From contig NZ_CP084580.1 in NCBI RefSeq assembly GCF_021869765.1, positions 4,588,001 to 4,652,000 on the forward strand: a DNA stretch of 64,000 nucleotides, read 5' to 3'. Shown here in pieces: positions 52,252-59,838 of the stretch. The DNA is from Chryseobacterium sp. MEBOG06 (GTDB lineage Bacteria; Bacteroidota; Bacteroidia; Flavobacteriales; Weeksellaceae). Within the stretch, counting starts at the first letter, position 1; each line of letters begins with the position of its first letter. The position numbers and the translations under genes were made by a program. The notes under the pieces are model-generated. The model searched no databases. It saw only the letters and a list, made by a program, of their open reading frames with translations, and was not told the origin of the DNA.

Positions 52252-52786
52252 AAGTATATTTTTTTTAAAATGTAAGATGTAGTAGAAAGATTTTCTACCT
52301 CAGTAGGTTAGAAGAATTATGAGGAAATACCTCTATTTCCAATCTGAATACTAAATCATAAATAAACTGTTCCAAAAAAAATCTACTGTTTGGAGAGCAG
52401 TTCAAAGTGAGGAGTTTTATTTTAAAGTAGGCTTTGTGTTTAAAAAATCTTCTCAATAGATTTTAAATACATCACTATCAAAAATTTGTTATTTTTTTGG
52501 GCGGGTGGATGGTAATCCAAACCATATGAATTTTCAATTATACCCTTTCGAGGTTCGAATCAACTATTTTTCAAACCCTTCATTCCCTTTATGATGCCTT
52601 ATAATGATATTCTGATCTATTAGAATAAATCAAATATAGAAATACAGTGCCTTTTTATCAGAATTTGATTTAGGAAAACCGTTTTTAAGTATTAAGACGT
52701 AAATTTTGAATAATTAGAATGAGATTTCTTTAAGAAAAAGCAGAAAAACCGGATGCTAATTTCCGCTGGAAATAGGACAAAATAAA
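52252..52786. other. Long AT-rich intergenic region
   Basis: About 530 bases without a credible gene in either strand. A GGTTCGAAT at 52552-52560 resembles a tRNA T-loop but no stems support it. No strong hairpin was seen until the tRNA terminator. Confidence 0.4.
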
Positions 52787-52813
52787 AAAGTACACTTTAA
52801 AAAAGTGTACTTT
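52787..52813 (-). terminator. Terminator after tRNA-His
   Basis: Perfect 12-bp stem AAAGTACACTTT / AAAGTGTACTTT with a 3-base loop, followed by six T on the minus strand. Confidence 0.87.
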
Positions 52814-52818
52814 CTTTG

Positions 52819-52893
<75 letters not shown>

Positions 52894-52928
52894 GTTTTCT
52901 GAGTGCAAATATAGGACAATTTCTTCAA

Positions 52929-53648
52929 CTACCAAACAATTCCGTCAAAATTTTTCAAAGAAATTAGCTTTTCAGACGTAAATCCCTCAGCATAAGTCAC
53001 TCCCGACAATCTCCCCAAATCCTGTGCACGATAAGTTAAGCTTTCATAAAAGTCTTTTGTGGTAATTGGCGTTTCCGGTTCTTTAGAAGATGGATCATAA
53101 AATTGAGTTTTGTAAGCCATACAAGCCTCCAGTTTTTTATCAAGATGTTCCGAAATGTCAATTACAAATTCCGGTTTGATATCTTTCCACTGAATATAAT
53201 GAAAAACATGCTTCGGTCTCCACACTTCCTGAATTTTTCCTTCTTCCACCGTTTCAATTTTTCTCAGTCCGGACAAAAAGCACGCATCCGACACTAATTT
53301 CGCTCCTTTTGCATGGTCTGGATGTCTATCATCAATAGCATTAGCTAAGACGATTTCTGGCCTGTATTTGCGAATCATTTTTACGATTCTCATTTGGTAT
53401 TCTTCAGAATTGACAAGAAAGCCATCTTTCATTCCAAGGTTCTCTCTTGCGGAAAGCCCTAAAATCTTGGCAGCGTCACCTGCTTCTGCTTTTCTTGTCT
53501 CATCTGTACCTCTTGTCCCGAGCTCTCCTCTCGTGAGATCTACCACAACACATTTTTTTCCTTCAGAAACCATTTTAGCAATAGTTCCTCCACATCCCAG
53601 TTCTACATCATCAGGATGTGCTCCAAAAGCAAGTATATCTGTTTTCAT
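52929..53648 (-). CDS. bshB1: Bacillithiol biosynthesis deacetylase BshB1
   Basis: 239 residues of the LmbE/PIG-L zinc deacetylase family. Metal motif GAHPDDVELGCGG at 9-21, then TRGELGTRGTDETRKAEA and ANAIDDRHPDHAKGAKLV, the signature of BshB1. It removes the acetyl group from GlcNAc-malate in bacillithiol synthesis. Partners bshA and bshC are not in the window. A consensus promoter box lies directly upstream. Confidence 0.93.
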   Translation of the reverse strand: MKTDILAFGAHPDDVELGCGGTIAKMVSEGKKCVVVDLTRGELGTRGTDETRKAEAGDAAKILGLSARENLGMKDGFLVNSEEYQMRIVKMIRKYRPEIVLANAIDDRHPDHAKGAKLVSDACFLSGLRKIETVEEGKIQEVWRPKHVFHYIQWKDIKPEFVIDISEHLDKKLEACMAYKTQFYDPSSKEPETPITTKDFYESLTYRAQDLGRLSGVTYAEGFTSEKLISLKNFDGIVW

Positions 53649-53653
53649 ATATT

Positions 53654-53661
53654 CAAATATA
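53654..53661 (-). promoter_or_regulatory. Promoter -7 box (TATATTTG) for bshB1
   Basis: Consensus TAnnTTTG on the minus strand, 5 bases from the start codon; implies a very short leader. Confidence 0.45.
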
Positions 53662-53673
53662 AGGTTTAAAATA

Positions 53674-53706
53674 AAAACTTCCCAAACATTACGAATGGGA
53701 AGTTTT
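53674..53706 (-). terminator. Terminator after the TPR gene
   Basis: AAAACTTCCCA / TGGGAAGTTTT stem with an 11-base loop between the TPR stop codon and bshB1. Confidence 0.82.
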
Positions 53707-53730
53707 AATATCTATAATTTAAAATTTAAA

Positions 53731-55383
53731 TTATTTGTTGATCTCTGCATTTAATTTTACAGCATCCTGATAAGTAGGATCTAACTGTAAAGATTTTGCT
53801 ACATAATCTTTTGCTTTTGCCGCATCTGAGTCTTTACTCATATAAGCTACTGCAAAATAAGCGTATGCAAGAGTTTGTTTGTTAGCCTCCTGATCAGCAG
53901 GTTTCACTGTACTGATGAATTTCTCATAAGCAATTTTTGCTGCATCATTGTTTCCTGCCTGTTGGTAAGAATATCCCTGGCTGTAATAAGCCGGAGCCCA
54001 GTCAGGAAGAAGAATTGACATTTTTTGCCATGTAAGAATTGCACCATTCCAGTTTTTAGCATCCTGATAAGCCGTTGCAAGCTTGAATAAAGCATCAGAA
54101 TCCTGAGCATTTGCAGCTACTTGTTTTTTCAATGCTTCAATAGTAGGGTTAGTAGGTCCTTTGTCTGCTTCTGACTGAGAAACACCTCCTCCCCCTGCAA
54201 TGTTTGCAAGTTCAAGATCCCACTTCATTGTTTCATCTTTTGCAGCTTTTGCAATAGCAACCTTCTGCTGAGATTCTGCCATTAAAGCAGCTTTTTTAGC
54301 GGCATCTTTTTCATCTTTTGCTAATCCGGCAGCAATAAGCCCCTGTAAACCTTGGTCAGCAGGCTGTATTCTTGTTTTCTCTGCCTGAGCAACAAAAGTA
54401 TCCATGTTTTGTTTTGCATCTGCGTAATTCTTATCGGCATAAGACTGATAAGCTCTTAGTTTGAACTTGATAGGGTCTTCAATTTTATCAAAGATTTTAT
54501 CAAGTACTACTTTAGAGTTCGCATAATCTTCGTTTGTGAAGTATAGTTTTGAAATCTCTAACTGAGTATATGGATCTTCATCAGCATATTTTGTATAGTT
54601 GATAAGATCTTGTGTCGCTTTTGCATTTTGCTGATATCTGATATCATAACCGGCTAATGCTTTATAAGCAGGAGCGTAAGTAGGGTCTACAGCAATAGCT
54701 TTATCAACACTTTCCTTAGCTTTCTGCCATACCTGAGCGGCCATCCATAAAGTTGCCATTCTTGTATAAACGGACGCTTTATTTTTAGCTAAAGGTAAAG
54801 CTTTATCATAAGCAGACATTGCCTCACCCGGAGCTCTTTTTAATCTGTAAGCATCTCCTAATGTATAATAGTAATGTGCAGGAACTCCTTTTTTCTCCGC
54901 TTTTTCAATAGCTTTATTCAAAAACTGAATAGCAAGATCAGGAGAGTTGTTCTTTTCAAATAAAGTCAAAGCTTCTGCTGCTCTAAACAATACTTCAGCA
55001 TCTTTTTCTCTAGAATCACTTACTACTTTCTGAATTTCTGCAACAGCGCTTTTGTCACCCTTCCCTAATTTAACGGTAGCAAGACCGATCTTATTAAGAT
55101 AACTTTTGCTGTCTGCAGCCAAACCTTTGTTAAAGCTTTCCGTTGCTTTCGCATAATCAGGTTCTCCTTGTTTTAAGAAAGTATTTCCTAAATAGAAGTA
55201 GTTTTCAGCAGTAGGCTCCTTAGCGATCATATCAGTGAAATTTGTTTTTGCCTGAGCAAACTTATCACTGTCTATACTGTTGATACCATCCTGCAATGTT
55301 TGTGCAGAGGCAAAACCGGTAAAAAATACCACGGCTGCTCCAAAAGCAATCTTCTTTACATTCATATTCATTATATCTTTCAT
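53731..55383 (-). CDS. Secreted tetratricopeptide repeat protein of the Ton cluster
   Basis: 550 residues (an alternative start at Met5 or Met7, MNVKKIAFGAAVVFFTGFA, gives a better signal peptide). The signal ends near ASAQ. The mature part is almost wholly TPR helices (AENYFYLGNTFLKQGEPDYA, APAYKALAGYDIRYQQNAKA, APAYYSQGYSYQQAGNNDAA). A periplasmic scaffold is likely. It lies directly downstream of the PstS-like gene, after exbB-exbD-exbD-tonB, a conserved Bacteroidota order. Its role in Ton function is inferred from context only. Confidence 0.88.
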   Translation of the reverse strand: MKDIMNMNVKKIAFGAAVVFFTGFASAQTLQDGINSIDSDKFAQAKTNFTDMIAKEPTAENYFYLGNTFLKQGEPDYAKATESFNKGLAADSKSYLNKIGLATVKLGKGDKSAVAEIQKVVSDSREKDAEVLFRAAEALTLFEKNNSPDLAIQFLNKAIEKAEKKGVPAHYYYTLGDAYRLKRAPGEAMSAYDKALPLAKNKASVYTRMATLWMAAQVWQKAKESVDKAIAVDPTYAPAYKALAGYDIRYQQNAKATQDLINYTKYADEDPYTQLEISKLYFTNEDYANSKVVLDKIFDKIEDPIKFKLRAYQSYADKNYADAKQNMDTFVAQAEKTRIQPADQGLQGLIAAGLAKDEKDAAKKAALMAESQQKVAIAKAAKDETMKWDLELANIAGGGGVSQSEADKGPTNPTIEALKKQVAANAQDSDALFKLATAYQDAKNWNGAILTWQKMSILLPDWAPAYYSQGYSYQQAGNNDAAKIAYEKFISTVKPADQEANKQTLAYAYFAVAYMSKDSDAAKAKDYVAKSLQLDPTYQDAVKLNAEINK

Positions 55384-55475
55384 TTTATATTTTCTAATAA
55401 TTGAGTTATATTATACACAATTTTCAGACCAAAACACTATTTTCTGTAGGGGTAAATTGTGAATTTTAATGTTTT

Positions 55476-56347
55476 TTAACGCATTTGAACCTCTCTTTTA
55501 TATACATTATAAGGTTGTAGCCCTTCTTTTTGTACAATTTTTTGTCCCAAATGAGTGCATGAAAATCTTATAAAGCCATTGGCAATATTAAAGTTACCTT
55601 CATTAATAAGGAAATAAAGTACTCTTGTAAATGGATACTCCATTGTACGAAGTCCTTCAAAATCGGCATTATATAACTTTCCTTTATATTTTACCGGGAG
55701 TACTTTAACCATTTCTCTAAGTTTTTCAGAAGTCTTATCATAAGGACGGCTAAATGTATTAAGCCCTATTACCCCAATTTTATCAGGATATTTTCCTAAT
55801 TCTTCAATAATCTTCTGGTTCCCCGGAATAATGGAAAATTTGAGACTTTTAGGCTCTTTATTCAGCTTTTCTGCAACAAAGTTCAAATTACTGGAGTTTG
55901 TTCCGTCAAAAATAAATTCTTTATTGTCTGAAAGAAGTCCATCGCTAATCTCCTCCATAGAAATGCTTTCTTTTGGAGAGTCTTTAGGAACCACAAAAAC
56001 CACTGCATCAGCAGCAAATTTGGAAGGAAGAAATTTTAAATCGGTTCTGTCTTCGTATGTTTTTATTTCCTCAGGTTTCAGGTTTCTGGACATTACCACC
56101 ACCTTGGCATTACCGCTTAACAGTTCAAGAAGGCCTAAGTCTTCTTTTTTGTTTCTACTTTAATACGGGTTTCCGGGTAATTGATCATATAGCCATCGGC
56201 TAATGCTTCAGTAACGCTTTGAAAAGATTCGTCTGTAAAAATGGTAAGATCACCTTTATGATAAGATGGGGATTTCTCCTCTTTTTTGCAGCCTGCAAGC
56301 ATCATTCCTAGTACAAAAACGACTGCAATCTTAAAACTATTCTTCAT
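55476..56347 (-). pseudogene. PstS-like substrate-binding lipoprotein, frameshifted
   Basis: Two frames form one 290-residue protein when a base is added to the T6 run at 56145-56150. The N-terminal frame starts MKNSFKIAVVFVLGMMLAGC (lipoprotein signal, acylated Cys20) and reads TIFTDESFQSVTEALADGY then KVETKK before going out of register. The corrected continuation is EDLGLLELLSGNAKVVVMSR, leading into the long C-terminal frame (AADAVVFVVPKDSP, DGTNSSNLNFVAEKL, DKIGVIGLNTFSRPYD). The fold is that of periplasmic phosphate-type binding proteins (PstS_2-like). It sits between the Ton genes and the TPR gene. The ligand in this cluster is unknown. Confidence 0.8.
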
Positions 56348-56534
56348 GTCTCGATTTTTTAATTTTGGAGATAGCCCTGTAAATCCTAAATACACCATAT
56401 AGGATCAGTACTCCACCTAATGCATAAGCAATAGCAGGTTCCAAAATAGTAAAAAAGAATTTGTAGACAATGACTACAATTCCTAAAACGATATAAAACA
56501 ATCCCGTAAGGAGGGATAACCAATTGAACATCAT
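56337..56534 (-). CDS. Small membrane protein of the Ton cluster
   Basis: About 65 residues from MMFNWLSLLTGLFYIVLGIV (an upstream in-frame start at 56570 overlaps the tonB terminator). Two membrane helices (LTGLFYIVLGIVVIVYKFFF and IAYALGGVLILYGVFRIYRA) end in a basic tail KIKKSRHEE. The stop overlaps the start of the PstS-like gene by 11 bases, so the two are coupled. A box TATTTTTG (minus strand, 56539-56546) lies just upstream. Function unknown. Confidence 0.72.
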   Translation of the reverse strand: MMFNWLSLLTGLFYIVLGIVVIVYKFFFTILEPAIAYALGGVLILYGVFRIYRAISKIKKSRHEE

Positions 56535-56556
56535 GTAACAAAAATACAAAAAAAAT

Positions 56557-56584
56557 AAAAAGAGAAGCATATGCTTCTCTTTTT
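56557..56584 (-). terminator. Terminator after tonB; perfect 28-bp palindrome
   Basis: AAAAAGAGAAGCAT joined to its exact reverse complement, with T-rich sequence following on the minus strand. It separates exbB-exbD-exbD-tonB from the downstream small membrane, PstS-like and TPR genes. Confidence 0.82.
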
Positions 56585-56611
56585 ATTTATATTCTGAATA
56601 AATAAGTTTAA

Positions 56612-57454
56612 TTATTCAAAGTTCATAGTAAATGGTACGCTATAGTAAGATCTAACGCTCTCCCCGTTTCTTTTCGCAGGAGTCCATTTTTTAAGTTTCT
56701 TAACTACACGAGCTGCTTCATTGTTAAAGTCGCTATTTGGAGATTTCTCTTCAATAACAACATTGGAAACAGTTCCGTCTTTTTCTACAACGAACTTAAG
56801 CTTAGCTTTAAGTGTACCTTCACCTCCTTCCATTAGAGAAGTATCGAAGTTATCTCCTAAGAACTTTCTCAATGAGCCCATACCTCCAGGATATTCTGCA
56901 GACTGGTCTACATCTTTGTAGATCTCGTTAGGATTATTGGCTTTCACTTCCACAGTACTAGCTTTAGTACCTGTAGATGGCGGCGGTGGCGGTGGTGTAT
57001 AAGCCGGAGCTTTTACCCCCTCCTGATTATTCAAACCAGTTGTTGTTTCCAACTGCTTAGAAATCGGTGGTGGTGGAGTTTCAATTTTCGGAGCTTTTAC
57101 AGGCTCAGGAACTACGTTCTGAATTACCTCAATTTTCTCCTCTTCTTTTGGAGGTGGAGGTGGTGGAGGTGGTTCTGCTTCTTTAGGCTGCTCTATAATC
57201 GGTTCTTCTTCCAGAATGTCTACTAGATCTGCCTTCACTTCTTGCTTAGGCGGAGCAGTAAGATTCTTGATCGTAAGATAGATGAACGGAGATAAAGCTG
57301 CCAAAAGGAATAAAGCTGTTCCGATGATAAAAGACTTTGTTAAAAGTCTCGGATACTGATGTCTAATATCATAGGCACCATATTCCTTGTTTCTATTTTC
57401 AAATACGATTTCGTCTAAAGTAAGATTCTGACCGTATACATTTTCATCTGCCAT
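56612..57454 (-). CDS. tonB: Energy transducer TonB
   Basis: 280 residues. A cytoplasmic lead FENRNKEYGAYDIRHQYPRL, a single membrane helix (about 34-60), a Pro/Glu-rich periplasmic stalk (PPPPPPPKEEEKIEV) and a C-terminal TonB domain (YPGGMGSLRKFLGDNF, ending WTPAKRNGESVRSYYSVPF). It carries proton-motive energy from ExbB/ExbD to outer-membrane receptors. Fourth gene of a cluster with two exbD genes. Confidence 0.94.
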   Translation of the reverse strand: MADENVYGQNLTLDEIVFENRNKEYGAYDIRHQYPRLLTKSFIIGTALFLLAALSPFIYLTIKNLTAPPKQEVKADLVDILEEEPIIEQPKEAEPPPPPPPPKEEEKIEVIQNVVPEPVKAPKIETPPPPISKQLETTTGLNNQEGVKAPAYTPPPPPPSTGTKASTVEVKANNPNEIYKDVDQSAEYPGGMGSLRKFLGDNFDTSLMEGGEGTLKAKLKFVVEKDGTVSNVVIEEKSPNSDFNNEAARVVKKLKKWTPAKRNGESVRSYYSVPFTMNFE

Positions 57455-57483
57455 AGATTAGATATAACAATTTTATGGTTAAA

Positions 57484-58053
57484 TTACTTTGTAGCAGCAG
57501 CTGGTGCAGCAGCACCTCCTACTTTTTTCTCATAAACAGCTTTCTCCCAAGGCTTCACATCGGTAACACCGTACTGCTCACTTTTGGTAATTGCCATTTC
57601 GTCAAGAATATCAACAAAGTTCTTATATACAGCATCGTCAGTTGGCTTAATGATCACGGTAAATTTCGTTTGATCTGCAGCTCTAGATTTTGCCTGCTGG
57701 ATTACTTTTCTAATTCCTTCTCTATCAAGAGTAGTTTCCATTAAAGTTTGGTCATTCAAGGAAGTTGCATCCTGCTGGTGCCAAAAAACTCTATTGTCTT
57801 TTCCTAATAAGATAGAAATTGAGTTAGAAAGTTTAATTTCTGTTGGTGGAGGTTTAGGAGCATCTGGTTTTGGTTTAGCCGGAAGACCTAAGTCCATCAC
57901 ATTCGGTTTACTGAATGTAGTTGTGAACATAAAGAAGGTAATCAATAGAAAACCCAAGTCCACCATCGGAGTCATATCGACCCTGGTATTCTGCTTCTTG
58001 GAACGGACCTTGCCTCCCTTGCCGCCTTTTTCTTGTACTTGTACTTCTGCCAT
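57484..58053 (-). CDS. exbD: Biopolymer transporter ExbD (second copy)
   Basis: 189 residues. One membrane helix with the proton-path Asp in VDMTPMVDLGFLLITFFMFT near residue 31, then a periplasmic domain with IRKVIQQAKSRAADQTKFTV. Basic N-terminus (GGKGGKVRSKKQNTR) and an Ala-rich tail. Forms the channel with ExbB. Two unequal exbD genes in a row are normal for Bacteroidota. Confidence 0.94.
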   Translation of the reverse strand: MAEVQVQEKGGKGGKVRSKKQNTRVDMTPMVDLGFLLITFFMFTTTFSKPNVMDLGLPAKPKPDAPKPPPTEIKLSNSISILLGKDNRVFWHQQDATSLNDQTLMETTLDREGIRKVIQQAKSRAADQTKFTVIIKPTDDAVYKNFVDILDEMAITKSEQYGVTDVKPWEKAVYEKKVGGAAAPAAATK

Positions 58054-58064
58054 TTCTATCGATA

Positions 58065-58673
58065 TTATTCGTTAGGTTTACCTTCTTGTGATGTAATCAA
58101 CCAAAATTTAAGAAAATCAATATCTCTTAAACCCTCAAACAGGCCTTTAACTTTAGGGTACTGAGTTGTAACGTCACCTTTAATAGCTAACTTGTAGTCA
58201 GGATTAACGCTTAAACTTTCTTTTACCCAGTCAATTAACTGCTTATTTGTACTGTCCATAGGAATTCCTGTAGGACTCTTATAATTTTTCTGCTCATCTG
58301 CAGGCATATCCAAATAACCTTTAAGCTGGTTCATTGGAACTCCAATTGCCTGAACTTTCTGGAAAGCAGCTTTTTGGTTGTTGTCAAAAGTAATACCATA
58401 CTTTTGTCCCATTTTATCCAAAAGAGCAACTCTTTCTGATGCATTTTCTACTGGTTGGAAATAAAATTTTCCATCCGGAGTAGCGTTGATAGTCATTAAA
58501 CTAGCATCAGGAAGTAATTTTTCCGAAATTGAAGATGGCGGTTTGATCTGCTCCACGTCAGGTTTCTTAAACTGAGTGGTCAAGATAAAGAACGTAAGAA
58601 GTAGGAACGCAACGTCACACATTGCGGTCATGTCCGTTACTACTCCATGTCTTTTAGGTTTGACTCTCGCCAT
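58065..58673 (-). CDS. exbD: Biopolymer transporter ExbD (first copy)
   Basis: 202 residues. Helix with TDMTAMCDVAFLLLTFFILT near residue 13 holds the essential Asp, followed by a longer periplasmic domain (IKGDVTTQYPKVKGLFEGL). It shares only moderate similarity with the second copy, so the pair may form a heteromeric channel. 11 bases upstream of the second exbD gene. Confidence 0.94.
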   Translation of the reverse strand: MARVKPKRHGVVTDMTAMCDVAFLLLTFFILTTQFKKPDVEQIKPPSSISEKLLPDASLMTINATPDGKFYFQPVENASERVALLDKMGQKYGITFDNNQKAAFQKVQAIGVPMNQLKGYLDMPADEQKNYKSPTGIPMDSTNKQLIDWVKESLSVNPDYKLAIKGDVTTQYPKVKGLFEGLRDIDFLKFWLITSQEGKPNE

Positions 58674-58734
58674 TATTATAAAATATTTTTAATTAAACTT
58701 CTTTTAATTGCTAATGCAAATACCTTGCTAATTC

Positions 58735-59598
58735 TTAGTTGAATTCAGCGAAAGACTGCTGGATACTCATAGAGATCTCGTCGATCTTGTAAGTTAATCC
58801 GTCAATCTTAGAAGTAAAGAAGTTATAAAGAATAATAGCGATAGCTGAAGTACCAATACCTAATGCAGTGTTAATCAAAGCTTCAGAGATACCTGTAGAT
58901 AGAGCTGCAGCATCTGGAGTACCACCTCCTGAACCTAATGCAAAGAACGCCTTAATCATCCCGATTACCGTTCCAAGTAGTGCGATCAATGTTGCAACAG
59001 TACCTAGAGTAGAAAGGATCATCATGTTTTTCTCAAGCATTGGCATCTCAAGAGTTGTAGCTTCTTCGATAGCTTTGTTAAGCGCTACCATTTTCTGCTC
59101 TTTATTTAATGTATTATCGTGAGAAAGTGCTTTGTAAGTAGTAAGACCTTCTTTTACTACGTTACCTACAGAACCTTGTTGTCTGTCACATTCTTCGATA
59201 GCTTCGTCAATTTTGTTTTGGTTTAGTAAGCTTCTTACTTGTACAACGAAGTTGTCTAAGTTTCCTTTTCCGGCAGCTTTACCAAGAACGAAATATCTTT
59301 CAAAAGAGAAAACAATTACAGTAATCATGAAAGTAATCAAGATTGGTACAATAACCCCTCCTTTGTAGATAATACCTAAAAACGATTCTGGATGAATGTC
59401 TTTTCCTTCAATGTCTGAAAAAGCTACAGACCCACTTCCTAGTTTATCTGCATCTTTAAAGTTTCCTGGGCTACCAAGAACGAATAAATAAATACATATC
59501 CCTATAGCAAATAGAATAGGAATAATAACAGCTGGATTTAAACCTCCTGCCTTTCTAGCAACTACTTGCTCATCATTTTTTGAAACATTCATTTCCAT
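58735..59598 (-). CDS. exbB: MotA/TolQ/ExbB proton channel protein
   Basis: 287 residues with three membrane helices. The conserved last two helices read LGTVATLIALLGTVIGMIKA and ISEALINTALGIGTSAIAII. A longer periplasmic loop (about 45-85) precedes helix 2. It forms the ion channel that powers TonB. First gene of the cluster; Met3 is an alternative start. Confidence 0.94.
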   Translation of the reverse strand: MEMNVSKNDEQVVARKAGGLNPAVIIPILFAIGICIYLFVLGSPGNFKDADKLGSGSVAFSDIEGKDIHPESFLGIIYKGGVIVPILITFMITVIVFSFERYFVLGKAAGKGNLDNFVVQVRSLLNQNKIDEAIEECDRQQGSVGNVVKEGLTTYKALSHDNTLNKEQKMVALNKAIEEATTLEMPMLEKNMMILSTLGTVATLIALLGTVIGMIKAFFALGSGGGTPDAAALSTGISEALINTALGIGTSAIAIILYNFFTSKIDGLTYKIDEISMSIQQSFAEFN

Positions 59599-59838
59599 AT
59601 TTAACTAAATTATATTGTTTTAAAATTTTACAGGGTGTAAATTAAAGGCAAAATTAATTAAAATGCAAGAGTCTTAATTAAACATTTTGCTTTTTTTTGA
59701 TAAAGAAATTTTAATACGATTCCGATATAATAATTATTTTAAAATATTTTATTTATTTTTCCCAAATTTAACATTTGAGTTAAAAAATCAAAAAAATAAG
59801 ACACCCATTTTTTTTAATTTCCCAATGTTAATTTTCTT
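59599..59838. other. AT-rich spacer upstream of exbB
   Basis: About 240 bases, very AT-rich, between leuS and exbB. The exbB promoter should lie here; a TAATTTTG is present on the minus strand near 59652-59659 but without a -33 partner. No leuS terminator was recognised. Confidence 0.4.

Noticed and set aside
52552..52560. GGTTCGAAT resembling a tRNA T-loop
   Set aside because: No acceptor, D or anticodon stem can be built around it.
55280..59122. Several 60-110-codon plus-strand frames opposite the Ton cluster
   Set aside because: All are antisense to clear genes and lack start signals or family motifs.
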